In this document: positions 45,351 through 54,089 of the stretch, one piece after another
Numbering within the stretch: position 1 is the stretch's first letter
Layout of the letters: every line of letters starts with the position of its first letter
Assembly (NCBI RefSeq): GCF_020164745.1
Contig: NZ_JAIUGV010000020.1
Span: 1-64,000, forward strand
Origin: Mesorhizobium sp. ES1-4
GTDB taxonomy: Bacteria > Pseudomonadota > Alphaproteobacteria > Rhizobiales > Rhizobiaceae
Length of the DNA stretch: 64,000 nt
Reading direction: 5' to 3'
The notes under the pieces: model-generated
What the model was told of the DNA's origin: nothing
Databases searched by the model: none
The model's input: the letters and a program-made list of their open reading frames with translations, nothing else
Translations under genes and position numbers: made by a program

Positions 45351-46679
45351 TTACACCCGGTAATACCGGTTGGCGCGCTTCTCGGCTTCTTCCATTGCCT
45401 CCTGTGGAGTCGCCCGACCGGTCACCGCCTTGGCGAACATGTCGACCAGCACATAGTCGGCCATGGTCGCGGCCGAAGCGTAACCGAGCGGCCCGGCGTA
45501 GCCGTTGTTGCGCAGTGTTGCGGACGCTTTGGCATAGGGCGCATAGTTCGGATCGGCCTTCCAGATCGGATTGTCGTCGTAGGCCTTCAAGGTCTGGCAG
45601 CAATAGCCGGAAGAGCCCTTGATCCATTCCGACATCTGCGGTTCCTCGAACATGAACTGCAGATAGGCCTTGGCCGCGTTCGGATAGGGCGTGTAGTTGA
45701 AGATCACCGCCGAGGTAACCTGGTAAAGCTCCACGGCCTTGCCAATCGGACCGATCGGCAAGCTGGCCGTGCGGATGTCCTTGGCCATTTCAGCCAGCTT
45801 GGGATCATTATCCTTGTTGATCCTGGCCGTTTCATAGGCCGAGATGCCGTTGGCGATAACGGACAACTCGCCGGCGAGGAAGGCGCGGTTGTTGTTCACG
45901 TCGAGCCAGCTTTCGGTGCCAGGGATGAAGGTCTTGTAAAGCGCCTGAGCATATTCGATCGCCTTAAGCGTCTCGGGACTGTTGATCACCACCTTGCTGT
46001 TCTCGTCGACCATCTTGCCGCCATGGCTCCATAAGAGCCAGTGGGCGTAATTGTTGCCGTCGCCAACGCCGTGGCCATGGGTGAAGCCGGCCGGATGTCC
46101 TTTGGCCTGCACGGCCTTGCACAATTCGAGGAAGCTGTTGGTGTCCTTCGGGAACTCGGAGAAGCCGGCCTCCTTGACCCAGCTCTCGCGGTAAACGATG
46201 GCGTTGCCTATGGTGGCCAGCGGCAGCCCGATGAATTTGCCGTCCTTCGTGGCGTAGCTCTTCGGGCCCTCGTGCCAGCCGCCATATTTCTTCCCCAGAT
46301 AATCACCGAGATCGGTCACATCGAGGAGCTTTTCGGGGTATTGGAAGGGATCGTCGAACCAGACGAACATCAGGTCGGGACCCGAGCCGACATTGGCGGC
46401 GACCGCCGCCTTGGGGCGAATGTCCTCCCAGCTCTCCTTGTCGACGCGCACCTCGACACCTGTGGAATCGGTGAATTTCTTCGTCAGCGCCAGCCAGGCG
46501 TTCTCATCGCCCTGAACAAACGGCGACCAGCGAAGGAGCCTGAGCTTGGCGCCCTTTTCGGGCGTGTATTTCGGCGCATCCTGGGCAAAGGCGGAGGTGC
46601 CAAGCAGCCGGCTACCGATTGCTCCGGCAGCCGCAGCACCGGCGCTGGTGCGCATCACGTCTCGTCTGGTGTATCTCAT
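45351..46679 (-). CDS. Sugar ABC importer binding protein, Tat-exported
   Basis: ATG 46679 with AGGAGG-like site gives 442 residues. The N-terminus MRYTRRDVMRTSAGAAAAGAIG carries a twin-arginine signal (RRDVMR), so it is exported folded. The mature protein is a family 1 binding protein: LRLLRWSPFVQGDENAWLAL, GSGPDLMFVWFDDPFQYPEKL and FTHGHGVGDGNNYAHWLLWSHGG. Sugar or polyol ligand likely; exact ligand unknown. Confidence 0.92.
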   Translation of the reverse strand: MRYTRRDVMRTSAGAAAAGAIGSRLLGTSAFAQDAPKYTPEKGAKLRLLRWSPFVQGDENAWLALTKKFTDSTGVEVRVDKESWEDIRPKAAVAANVGSGPDLMFVWFDDPFQYPEKLLDVTDLGDYLGKKYGGWHEGPKSYATKDGKFIGLPLATIGNAIVYRESWVKEAGFSEFPKDTNSFLELCKAVQAKGHPAGFTHGHGVGDGNNYAHWLLWSHGGKMVDENSKVVINSPETLKAIEYAQALYKTFIPGTESWLDVNNNRAFLAGELSVIANGISAYETARINKDNDPKLAEMAKDIRTASLPIGPIGKAVELYQVTSAVIFNYTPYPNAAKAYLQFMFEEPQMSEWIKGSSGYCCQTLKAYDDNPIWKADPNYAPYAKASATLRNNGYAGPLGYASAATMADYVLVDMFAKAVTGRATPQEAMEEAEKRANRYYRV

Positions 46680-46717
46680 TGCTATTTCCTCCTGTTTGAT
46701 TGGCTGACCCGGGATAC

Positions 46718-47773
46718 TCAAAGCCGGCGCCCCGTCTCTGCGTCAAAGAGATGGACCAAGTTCGGCTCGGCGGCGAGCCTGATGGTTTGGCCCGGCTCGA
46801 ACGGGTGGCGCTCCCGGAAGTTCGCGACGATCTCTTCGCCGCCAGGCGCGCGGCCGATGATCTGCAACTCCGACCCGGTTGGTTCGACCACCGAGATGGT
46901 GACGGGAAAGCCCTGGTCGGACAGGCGCAGATGCTCTGGCCGGATGCCAAGCACCACCCGACCGCCGTTCAGGCCTTTCGGCGTCTGCGGCAAGTGTACG
47001 GCGACGTCGCCGCTGCCTTCGAAGCCGCCGGCGCCAATGCGCCCTGTCAGCATGTTCATGGCTGGCGAGCCGATGAACATCGCGACGAAAAGATTGTCCG
47101 GGCGGTCATAGAGGTCGAGCGGGCGTCCGATCTGCTCCACATTGCCATCATGCATGACAACGATCTTGTCGGCCATTGTCATCGCCTCGATCTGGTCGTG
47201 CGTGACATAGATGGTGGTGGTCTTCAGGCGCTGGTGCAGTTCCTTGATCTCTGCGCGCATCTGCACGCGCAGCTTGGCATCGAGATTGGAGAGTGGCTCG
47301 TCGAACAAAAACACCTGCGGGTCGCGAACGATCGCCCGGCCCATCGCCACGCGCTGCCGCTGCCCGCCCGAAAGCTGCCGGGGATAGCGCGACAGAAGCG
47401 GGGTGAGGTTGAGAATTTCCGCGGCACGATCGACCTTGGCATCGCTCTCCTGCTTCGAGACACGCTTCAACATCAGCGAGAACGCCATGTTCTCACGCAC
47501 GGTCATATGCGGATAAAGCGCGTAATTCTGGAACACCATGGCAATGTCGCGCTCCTTGGGAGCGACTGTGTTGACAATGCGCCCACCAATCGCGACTTCG
47601 CCGCGCGTGATGCCTTCGAGGCCCGCAATCATGCGTAACAGCGTCGACTTCCCACAGCCCGAAGGGCCGACCAACGTGACGAACTCGCCGTCTTCTATGT
47701 CGATGCCGACGCCATGCAGGATCTCGGCGGCGCCGAAGGATTTGTAGACATCGCGGATCGCAACGGATGCCAT
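46718..47773 (-). CDS. Sugar ABC importer ATPase, MalK/UgpC type
   Basis: ATG 47773 with GGGAGG-type site; the frame open to 48232 upstream is not translated-looking. 351 residues. Walker A GPSGCGKST, Q-loop FQNYALYPHM, signature LSGGQRQRV, Walker B VFLFDEPLSNLDAK, His switch YVTHDQIEAMT, and a TOBE-like C-terminal domain with GIRPEHLRLS. First gene of the operon; a perfect LacI-type operator lies 90 bp upstream. Confidence 0.94.
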   Translation of the reverse strand: MASVAIRDVYKSFGAAEILHGVGIDIEDGEFVTLVGPSGCGKSTLLRMIAGLEGITRGEVAIGGRIVNTVAPKERDIAMVFQNYALYPHMTVRENMAFSLMLKRVSKQESDAKVDRAAEILNLTPLLSRYPRQLSGGQRQRVAMGRAIVRDPQVFLFDEPLSNLDAKLRVQMRAEIKELHQRLKTTTIYVTHDQIEAMTMADKIVVMHDGNVEQIGRPLDLYDRPDNLFVAMFIGSPAMNMLTGRIGAGGFEGSGDVAVHLPQTPKGLNGGRVVLGIRPEHLRLSDQGFPVTISVVEPTGSELQIIGRAPGGEEIVANFRERHPFEPGQTIRLAAEPNLVHLFDAETGRRL

Positions 47774-47863
47774 CGATTTCCTCCCGAGCGATGAGACGCC
47801 TGCAGGAAGACGTCCACCCTTACGTATGCAGCTTCCAGTCTTGCCGCGCCCTCCCATCTGAAG

Positions 47864-47877
47864 TGGTAGCGCTACCA
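47864..47877. promoter_or_regulatory. LacI-family operator, perfect palindrome
   Basis: TGGTAGCGCTACCA is a perfect 14-bp palindrome with the central CG and spacing of LacI/GalR-type operators (TGNNANCGNTNNCA). It is 90 bp before the importer ATPase start, in the promoter region. No LacI-family gene is in the window, so the repressor must be encoded beyond it. Confidence 0.75.
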
Positions 47878-48056
47878 GCAGTGCGTGTAAAGCACGGCCT
47901 GAGCTTGCCCGGCCACAATGATCTAGATCGAATTTCCGATATTTCGAGAGGCGCTCGCCGGTCAGCACAGACGCACCAAATGGAACCCTCAGCGGCAATC
48001 GGAGTTGATCGAAAACATCCGGGGGGTTCCCCGGGGGCAACGGGGAGGATTGCGGC

Positions 48057-48236
48057 ATGGGTGTCATTGGCAAGTTCTTCGTAGGGCTGTTCGGCAGCAA
48101 GTCATCGTCAACCGAGAGCAGTGGCGACATGCGGAAGGCGACCGGTGCTGGTCCGGCACTGGCGGCACACTCAAAGGATGCCAAAACATCCGCAGCAAGC
48201 GGACAAAACGTAAAAGCAGGCAGCAAATCCAAGTAA
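48057..48236 (+). CDS. 59-residue hypothetical protein
   Basis: ATG 48057 follows GGGGAGG; the frame codes for MGVIGKFFVGLFGSKSSSTESS and ends NVKAGSKSK. A short hydrophobic N-terminal helix is followed by a Ser/Lys/Ala-rich, probably disordered tail. It begins divergently 284 bp from the importer operon. Family not recognised. Confidence 0.5.
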   Translation: MGVIGKFFVGLFGSKSSSTESSGDMRKATGAGPALAAHSKDAKTSAASGQNVKAGSKSK

Positions 48237-48369
48237 TGACAATTTCAGCAAACCCGCGGCATTGTAGATGGATTGCGACAACCCGGTGCACGAGCCAGTG
48301 GATCAAGGCCATTTCGATTGTCGGATTGATACCAACTCCGCTGCGGCGAAATGCTGGCGAGGACCGCAC

Positions 48370-48560
48370 AGCAGGGAGAACGAGCCGGACTCCTTCATGT
48401 GGATCTCGACCGCAGCAGATCAACGAACGCTCGGACACACGGCCGGCGACGCCATGTTGACGCACGCTTCGAAGATCATCATGGCCGATGCCGGACATGC
48501 CGACTTCGTCGCGCGCATTGGCGGCGACGAGTTCGTGGATCATTTGCGGCACGGCGCGAC
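48370..48560 (+). pseudogene. GGDEF (diguanylate cyclase) fragment
   Basis: LLHVDLDRS (48386-48412) and, in another frame, TLGHTAGDAMLTHASKI and FVARIGGDEFV (48430-48540) are consecutive parts of a GGDEF domain, including the GGDEF loop itself at 48520-48534. Neither the N-terminal sensor nor the C-terminal half of the domain can be found. One frameshift and truncation at both ends. Confidence 0.75.
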
Positions 48561-49063
48561 GACGCCGAGTTGCATCCGCTGCACTCCTGGACTAAGCGCG
48601 GGCCTTGGTGGAACCGCGCGGTGCGCGTTTGCATGGCCGCGATGACTGACCTGAGGAGGCCGACGGCGCTCCAGGTGGCTGCCAAGGAAGGGGCGAAGTT
48701 GCTCCCTGATCAAAGCCTTGTCGGTGCGACGGGACAAACATCTTGGTGAGCCCGCTAGCGGTGGGACAGGCGAGACTTTTGGCCGTTCCGCGAGCTCGGG
48801 GGACTCTCGCGAGTTGAAATGCAATGCTGGGGCTTCATGCCGGAAACGGCGTCTGCGGCGCTCGGGCGTCGCGCCCCAGGGACCCTGGATAAGCGACGTC
48901 AATCTATCCACTTCATCAGGGTGTCGGAATCGGCACTGGCGCGGCCACAAGCCGAGCTGGGAGCGGCTGTCCGCCTGATCGACGGAAGGACGGAGAGACT
49001 TACGATTTCACGCAACCAAGTCGATTTGCCGGCATTGATGTCTGTAAGCGCCGGAGGAGGCCA
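48561..49063. other. Gene-poor stretch
   Basis: About 500 bp of shadow frames only. Ends at the GGAGGAGG site of the next gene. Confidence 0.45.
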
Positions 49064-49363
49064 ATGCTACATTATAGCGCGCCCCGGAAATTTGAGATCG
49101 ATGACGAGGTCGCCTTAACGGGTACCGTCACCGCGATACTTGCCAGCGGACGTGCCAGAATAAGCATTCCATCGTATGGCTCGACCTATTCGGTTGACCC
49201 GCCACCCAGAACCCGCGTCGGAGATAAAGTGGTTCTCGTTGGAGACATCATCCGTATCGATCGCAAAGCCGACAGGCTGACAGTGCGGATTGACTGCGGG
49301 GGCATAATCACGGTCGAACCTTCTGCAATTACAAGGTTGAGAAAGCATCGTCGGTCGCGCTGA
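49064..49363 (+). CDS. Hypothetical small beta-rich protein
   Basis: 99 residues from ATG 49064 with GGAGGAGG five bases upstream. The sequence alternates hydrophobic and polar residues (FEIDDEVALTGTVTAILASGRARISI, GDKVVLVGDIIRIDRKADRLTVRI), suggesting a small beta barrel such as an OB or SH3 fold. It ends in a basic RKHRRSR tail that could contact nucleic acid. No family assigned. Confidence 0.65.
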   Translation: MLHYSAPRKFEIDDEVALTGTVTAILASGRARISIPSYGSTYSVDPPPRTRVGDKVVLVGDIIRIDRKADRLTVRIDCGGIITVEPSAITRLRKHRRSR

Positions 49364-49500
49364 CGCTCACCGGGTAGCCTGCGGAGTGCGCACGATTGGT
49401 TGCCCGGTCGGATCTCTTGAGCGCCGCGCCGCAAGGAATTTTCTTTCACCCGTGTCGCTCGATCCATCAGTGATCTGCGGCGCGGTTCGCAGGTGGAGGG

Positions 49501-49665
49501 CTAGCTTTGCTCGTTGGGCTCACCAGTGTCTGCCGCACCGGCCTCCGAAAAGGAGCGGCGTCGCGATTGGCCCGTTGGTGAAAGACGGCCTTGCTCACGG
49601 CCTATTTGTTTGCCGAACTTGTACGCCAAACAGGGGGCGCCGAATTGAACGAGTAAGCGTATCAT
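49501..49665 (-). CDS. Hypothetical 54-residue protein
   Basis: ATG 49665 with AGGAGA six bases upstream opens MIRLLVQFGAPCLAYKFGKQIG, then a polar Ser/Arg-rich tail. The start context is good, but the peptide matches nothing I know. Confidence 0.35.
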   Translation of the reverse strand: MIRLLVQFGAPCLAYKFGKQIGREQGRLSPTGQSRRRSFSEAGAADTGEPNEQS

Positions 49666-49850
49666 GAAGTTCTCCTTGCTCGCCAAGAAACCAGCCCTGC
49701 GCGTTTATGTTCCAGTTCATGAGGAAGCCGATGTCGGCATGGATGCGCCATGCTTCGTCGTCTCGAATTCGTGTTTTACACCGGGTGCGCCCGATAGCGG
49801 CGGCAGCATGCCTTGATCCGGAAGACAAGGATGCCCCATCAAAGCCTGGA

Positions 49851-50879
49851 CTAAACAACTAGCCTTGGCTTGCGACGTTTGGCACTCCTGAGTCCCCCGT
49901 CCGACCACTCACGTTGCGTGGAGCCCTGAAGCTGGCGCCGGATGGTAGCGTCGGCAATCACCGTACCGAAACCTGGCTTTCGGGACTTCGGGGGAGGCGG
50001 CCCTCCAGTTTCTTCCCAGACCAGGGTGAGACCTCTGTTGTGCGGGATGTCGCTCCAGCTGATTGCGACCAGACCCGTCCGCTTAGAGAGCGATCCATGG
50101 GAAGCCGCGTTGACAGCGAGTTCATGGATAAACAAGGCGAGCGGCTGGACGGCATGCGGCGAAAGCATGATATCTGGCCCGTTCAGCAAGGATCGCGATG
50201 CTCCATAGGGCTCGAGTTGCGATTGAATTGCCTCGCGCAACGGAATGTCCTGCCAATTGCGCCGCGACAGAAGCGAGTGTGCGCGAGCCAGGGACTGGAC
50301 GCGATTCTGGACAGAGGCGGCATAAAGGGCCGGGTCGTCAGATCGGGACAGGCGAACGATGCTGTCAACCAGAGCAAGCACATTGTTGGCGCGATGGTCC
50401 ACCTCAAGGAGCAGCCGGTGCTCTGATGCCTCCAGAGATTGAACCCGGCGATAGTCGGTCCGATCGATCTGCGATCCGAAATGGTAGACGAGCCGTCCAC
50501 CGTCGTCGTAGATCGGGCTAAGGTGAAGTTGGTTCCAGAACGGTGCTCCGTTCTTCCGGTAATTGAGCACCTCGACGCTAACGTCGCGCTCTTCCTGTAG
50601 GCCGGCACGGATTTCGGCTACTGCGGCCGCCGATGTTGCTGGTCCCTGCAGGAAACGGCAGTTCCGGCCTAAAACTTCCTCTGCACTGTAGCCGGTCAAC
50701 GTCAGGAAGGCCGGGTTTGCCAGGACGATCGGGTAATCTCTCAGGGTTGCATCCGTCACCACCATAGGCATTCGCGTCCGCTGAAAGGCCGTGGCGGCCA
50801 GTTCTTTCCAGTCGGCAATCGCATCCGCAGTGACCGCGGCCGGCGGGTCACCGTACACGTGAACCGTGTCTTCGCTCAT
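49851..50879 (-). CDS. LOV-domain HWE histidine kinase (probable blue-light sensor)
   Basis: 342 residues from ATG 50879 (TTG 50900 is an alternative). The LOV domain (about 25-145) has the photoactive motif GRNCRFLQG with adduct Cys74, NYRKNGAPFWNQLHLSP and the flavin-contact Gln in HFGSQIDRT. The kinase core has EVDHRANNVLAL with His162, IHELAVNAASHG (Asn257) and VWEETGGPP (W-x-E). This is the LOV-HWE architecture of light-regulated kinases known from alphaproteobacteria. The C-terminal end (STQREWSDGGLRSAKRRK) departs from the family and may be frame-shifted. No receiver gene is adjacent. Confidence 0.93.
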   Translation of the reverse strand: MSEDTVHVYGDPPAAVTADAIADWKELAATAFQRTRMPMVVTDATLRDYPIVLANPAFLTLTGYSAEEVLGRNCRFLQGPATSAAAVAEIRAGLQEERDVSVEVLNYRKNGAPFWNQLHLSPIYDDGGRLVYHFGSQIDRTDYRRVQSLEASEHRLLLEVDHRANNVLALVDSIVRLSRSDDPALYAASVQNRVQSLARAHSLLSRRNWQDIPLREAIQSQLEPYGASRSLLNGPDIMLSPHAVQPLALFIHELAVNAASHGSLSKRTGLVAISWSDIPHNRGLTLVWEETGGPPPPKSRKPGFGTVIADATIRRQLQGSTQREWSDGGLRSAKRRKPRLVV

Positions 50880-51231
50880 CAGCTGCGCTATAGCCTCCAA
50901 ACCCCTTGAACTTCCGCCGAGTAAAAACGTTGCAAGACGTTGTCCGGCTTCGAATATACGTCGCTTTCAGCAACCCACACGAACCTATATGGCGACTGTG
51001 CGGCCTCGATATAGGCCGTCGCAGCCGGCATTCTGGTCTGTGGGACTATCGTCCATCTCGGCTGGTGCCTTGCGCAGGGCGAAGGTCAGCACGAATAGCG
51101 CCAATCTCGCCGCGTCCGCATCAGCAGGTCTGCGGTCTCTCGTTGGCTGGCCCGGGAGCAGTCCTGCGACCGCGGGCCGTGGCTTTTGACACCGAATGCG
51201 CATCGACGAACTGCTGGAACTCGCAATCGAG

Positions 51232-52076
51232 CTAAGCGCTCTTGCGCTTGGGGGAAGCCGCTTTCTGTTTTGCGGCGGTTTTTTGCGGCGCCGACAGCCC
51301 TTCCTGTTTCAGGCTCTTGCGCAGCACCTCCGCAAGACTGATGACGTTTTCCTTGGGTTGCGGGGCCGGCTTAGGCGGCTTCTTGCCCTTGCGCTTCGCA
51401 TCGATCATGGCGATCAGGGCGTCTTCATAGGTGTCCTCGAACTTGGACGGATCGAAACAGTCACCTTCTTTTCGATCAGCATTTCGGCGATCTCCAGAAG
51501 CTCGGCATCGTAGTCCTCCTTCTTCAGATCGCCAAAAACGCTTTCAGCCGAAACCATCTCGTCATGAGTTCTCAGCTCGGTCATCACCATGCCCTTGCCG
51601 TAAGGCTGGATCAAAACCTCGCGGCCGCGTTGATAAAGCACGATGCAAGAGCGGGCCGCGACCTTCTTGCTTGCCATCGCGTCACGAATGACGCTGAACG
51701 CTTCGACGGCGGTCCCGTCTGCCGGGATAAGGTAATACGGCTTCTCCAGGTAACGTGTGTCGACGTCCGCGAGCGCCACGAACTCACCGACTTCCAGGGT
51801 GTGCTGCGAGGTCAGCTTCAGCTTCTTGATCTCGTCAGGCTCTATCCGGATGTACTCGTCCTTGTTGATTTCGAATCCCTTGACCTGATCGGCGGCATCC
51901 ACTGGCTCTCCGGTGACTTCATCGGCATAGACGCTTTTGACGGGCAGACCATCCTTGCGATTCAAAATCTTGAAATGGATTTTCGAGGCCTCGGACGTGG
52001 CGCCGACGACTTTCACGGCGCACGAGACAGCACCAACCTTGAGAAAGCCCTTCCAGGCAGCGCGCGGAGCAACCAT
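51232..52076 (-). pseudogene. ku: Ku end-joining protein with a frameshift near the C-terminus
   Basis: ATG 52076 opens MVAPRAAWKGFLKVGAVSCAVK and the Ku core is complete (LNRKDGLPVKSVYADEVTGEPVD, KGFEINKDEYI, HTLEVGEFVALADVD, YQRGREVLIQPYGKGMVMTELR). In frame it ends at 51414 with a non-family tail (VTVSIRPSSRTPMKTP). The expected tail FDPSKFEDTYEDALIAMIDAK continues in the next frame to TAG 51234-51232 (KRKGKKPPKPAPQPKENVISL, ending KRKSA). The slip lies near 51455-51466. The dimer and DNA-ring core would still be made, so partial function is possible. The lost tail normally helps recruit LigD. It could also be a sequencing slip. Confidence 0.9.
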
Positions 52077-52109
52077 CGAATTCCAGTCCCGATGAAACGT
52101 TGAGAGATC

Positions 52110-52322
52110 TCAACGGGCAGGGCAGTCAAATGTTCCTGGAAGCCAAAGACCGCCTGGATGAAGCACGCCGCTGGGGTGCGGCGATGATCGCCATTTTGTC
52201 GGGCCCCATAGTCCCGACGGCGAACGATTAGGCCGCCCGGAATTTCGTTGAGCGGTATTTGCCTCCCTTTTCCGCACCGCGTCTATAAGGGGAGTCGTGC
52301 GCTCTTCCATTTCTAGCGCCAT
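52110..52322 (-). CDS. Hypothetical 70-residue protein
   Basis: ATG 52322 preceded by AGGGAGC opens MALEMEERTTPLIDAVRKREANT, continuing NSGRPNRSPSG and a Pro/Gly/Trp-rich end. The start region is helical and plausible; the tail is low-complexity. Divergent from the DUF3606-like gene at 52398. Family unknown. Confidence 0.35.
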   Translation of the reverse strand: MALEMEERTTPLIDAVRKREANTAQRNSGRPNRSPSGLWGPTKWRSSPHPSGVLHPGGLWLPGTFDCPAR

Positions 52323-52397
52323 GTATTGCTCCCTGACTGAACCTGAAGAGTCCGACCGCGTTGTGCAGGTGTCAAAACGTGAATTTCGGAGGAAGAC

Positions 52398-52579
52398 ATG
52401 ACAAGTAGTGGAGCGACGCGCGGCCGCAACCAGGACTGCGCCAGAGTTGCCGGCGGGCAGGACCATGAAGTGAGGTACGAGGCGGGCAAGGCAGGCGCAA
52501 GAAAAGAGGCCGTGAAATCGGCGGTTAAGTCGGTGGGCAACAGCCTAAGAAGCTCGAGGACAAGCTGAGCAAGAAATAA
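52398..52579 (+). pseudogene. DUF3606-like small protein gene with a late frameshift
   Basis: ATG 52398 after GGAGGAAG codes for MTSSGATRGRNQDCARVAGGQDHEVRYEAGKAG and KEAVKSAVKSVGNS, resembling the DUF3606 family of short rhizobial proteins. In frame it ends at TGA 52568. Shifting one base at about 52547 restores KKLEDKLSKK and a TAA at 52577-52579, the ending expected for the family. A single-base loss is the simplest reading. Confidence 0.7.
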
Positions 52580-52600
52580 ACAGGCCGGGGAGTGCCGACG

Positions 52601-53377
52601 ATGCGCATTGCCACCTTCAACGTGAATGGCGTCAACGGCCGGTTGCCGGTACTCCTCAGATGGTTGGCTGAGAGCGCCTGCGAGATCGTTTGTCTTCAGG
52701 AACTGAAAACCTCGGATGAGAAGTTTCCTGCTGAGGCGATCCGGGCGGCTGGCTATGGCGCGATCTGGCACGGCCAGAAGTCGTACAACGGTGTGGCGAT
52801 CCTCGCGCGAGGTTCGCAGCCCGTCGAGCGACGAAAGGGTCTGCCGGGAGATCCCGACGACACGCATAGCCGCTATATCGAGGCCGAGGTCAATGGATTG
52901 ATTATCGGGTGTCTCTATCTGCCGAACGGCAATCCTGCGCCAGGTCCCAAATTCGACTATAAGCTCCGCTGGTTCGAACGCCTGATCGCCCACGGCAACC
53001 TCCTGCTCAAGGAGCGAGCGCCGACAATCCTTTGTGGTGACTACAACGTGGTGCCTACGCCGATCGACGCGGTGGTCCCGGGGCGGTGGTTGGGCGATGC
53101 CGTCTATTTCCCCGAAAGCCGGGAAGCCTATGCGGCAATGCTGGAAGACGGCTGGGCCGATGCCATCAGACACCTCCATCCCGAGAAGGGGATTTACACC
53201 TACTGGAACTTCTCCTACCGGGGCGGCTACGATCGGAGCTCCGGCTTGCGGATGGATCATCTGCTGCTCAGCCCATCGCTTGCCGGGCAGCTGCGGAATG
53301 CGGGCGTGGACGCGGAGACACGTTCCTGGGAGAAGCCGAGCGACCACGCTCCGGCCTGGATCGAAGTGGATCGGTAG
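52601..53377 (+). CDS. xthA: Exodeoxyribonuclease III (AP endonuclease)
   Basis: ATG 52601 (GGGGAG upstream) gives 258 residues of the Mg-dependent exonuclease III/APE1 family: RIATFNVNGVNGR, CLQELKTSDEKFP (metal Glu), YNGVAILAR, GCLYLPNGNPAPGPKFDYKLRW, CGDYNVVPTPID (Asp/Asn pair), YTYWNFS and the catalytic SDHAP near the C-terminus. It incises at abasic sites and trims 3' ends in base-excision repair. It lies in the accessory region near ku, so it may be a second copy of the housekeeping enzyme. Confidence 0.94.
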   Translation: MRIATFNVNGVNGRLPVLLRWLAESACEIVCLQELKTSDEKFPAEAIRAAGYGAIWHGQKSYNGVAILARGSQPVERRKGLPGDPDDTHSRYIEAEVNGLIIGCLYLPNGNPAPGPKFDYKLRWFERLIAHGNLLLKERAPTILCGDYNVVPTPIDAVVPGRWLGDAVYFPESREAYAAMLEDGWADAIRHLHPEKGIYTYWNFSYRGGYDRSSGLRMDHLLLSPSLAGQLRNAGVDAETRSWEKPSDHAPAWIEVDR

Positions 53378-53536
53378 GCAGACACGCCGCTGCTCAATCC
53401 GAGTGAACTGGTTCGGGCCGCAGGATCGCTCGAGCACAAGCTCGTTACGTCCGGATATGCCGGCTGCTTGAGAGCACGGATCCTGTGACACAAACATGCA
53501 GCCCCATCGCCTCCGTCAGATCCCGAGGAGCACACC

Positions 53537-54053
53537 ATGCAAGTTGTTCGTACCCAAGTTTCTTGACACTGCCGCGCCCGACGGACAGCCCATCCATCGC
53601 GTCGTATTTTGCGGCGAAGGGAGTGAGTGCGTGACGGTGGATATGGCAAATCCGGATGGCTCCGCTGCCTTCAGGGAGCATTGGACCGCGCGAAGGCGAT
53701 CCTGGTCCAAACCGCCACCTTCGATCTAGCCGCCAATGACTATCACGCGAACAGCAATGGTAATTTCGACGAAGACGCCGTGACTTCGATGAGCGATGCC
53801 GCAGGCGATATGTATGTCTTTGACTATCGGGACGGCGAAACCAGTCGGCGGATACCGCGATCGCGTATGCCAAGCCTTAGCGTTGCCCGCACCGAAGCAA
53901 TCCGCTGTGCGATGGACATCCTGGCGGATCTGCAGCCAGGCACCGACGACCTTACGGGCTGGCTGGCTGGTCAGAGTTTCCAATGAGAAGGGCGATGTGC
54001 TCTGTACGATCGATGTCGCGGAGGCCGAGGCTGCGCGTCACGCAAGCAAATAG
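53537..54053 (+). pseudogene. DUF6894-like hypothetical gene with several frameshifts
   Basis: ATG 53537 after GAGGAG opens MQVVRTQ, but the natural continuation FLDTAAPDGQPIHRVVFCGEGSECVTVDM lies in another frame. The sense then moves to LDRAKAILVQTATFDLAANDYHANSNGNFDEDAVTS...MYVFDYRDGETSRR, LSVARTEAIRCAMDILADLQPGTDDL, and shifts again at about 53965 to VRVSNEKGDVLCTIDVAEAEAARHASK. The second half resembles DUF6894. At least three indels, so not functional as read. Confidence 0.7.
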
Positions 54054-54089
54054 AGACGACCAGCGGAGCGTTCGCGCCAGTCGAGACCG

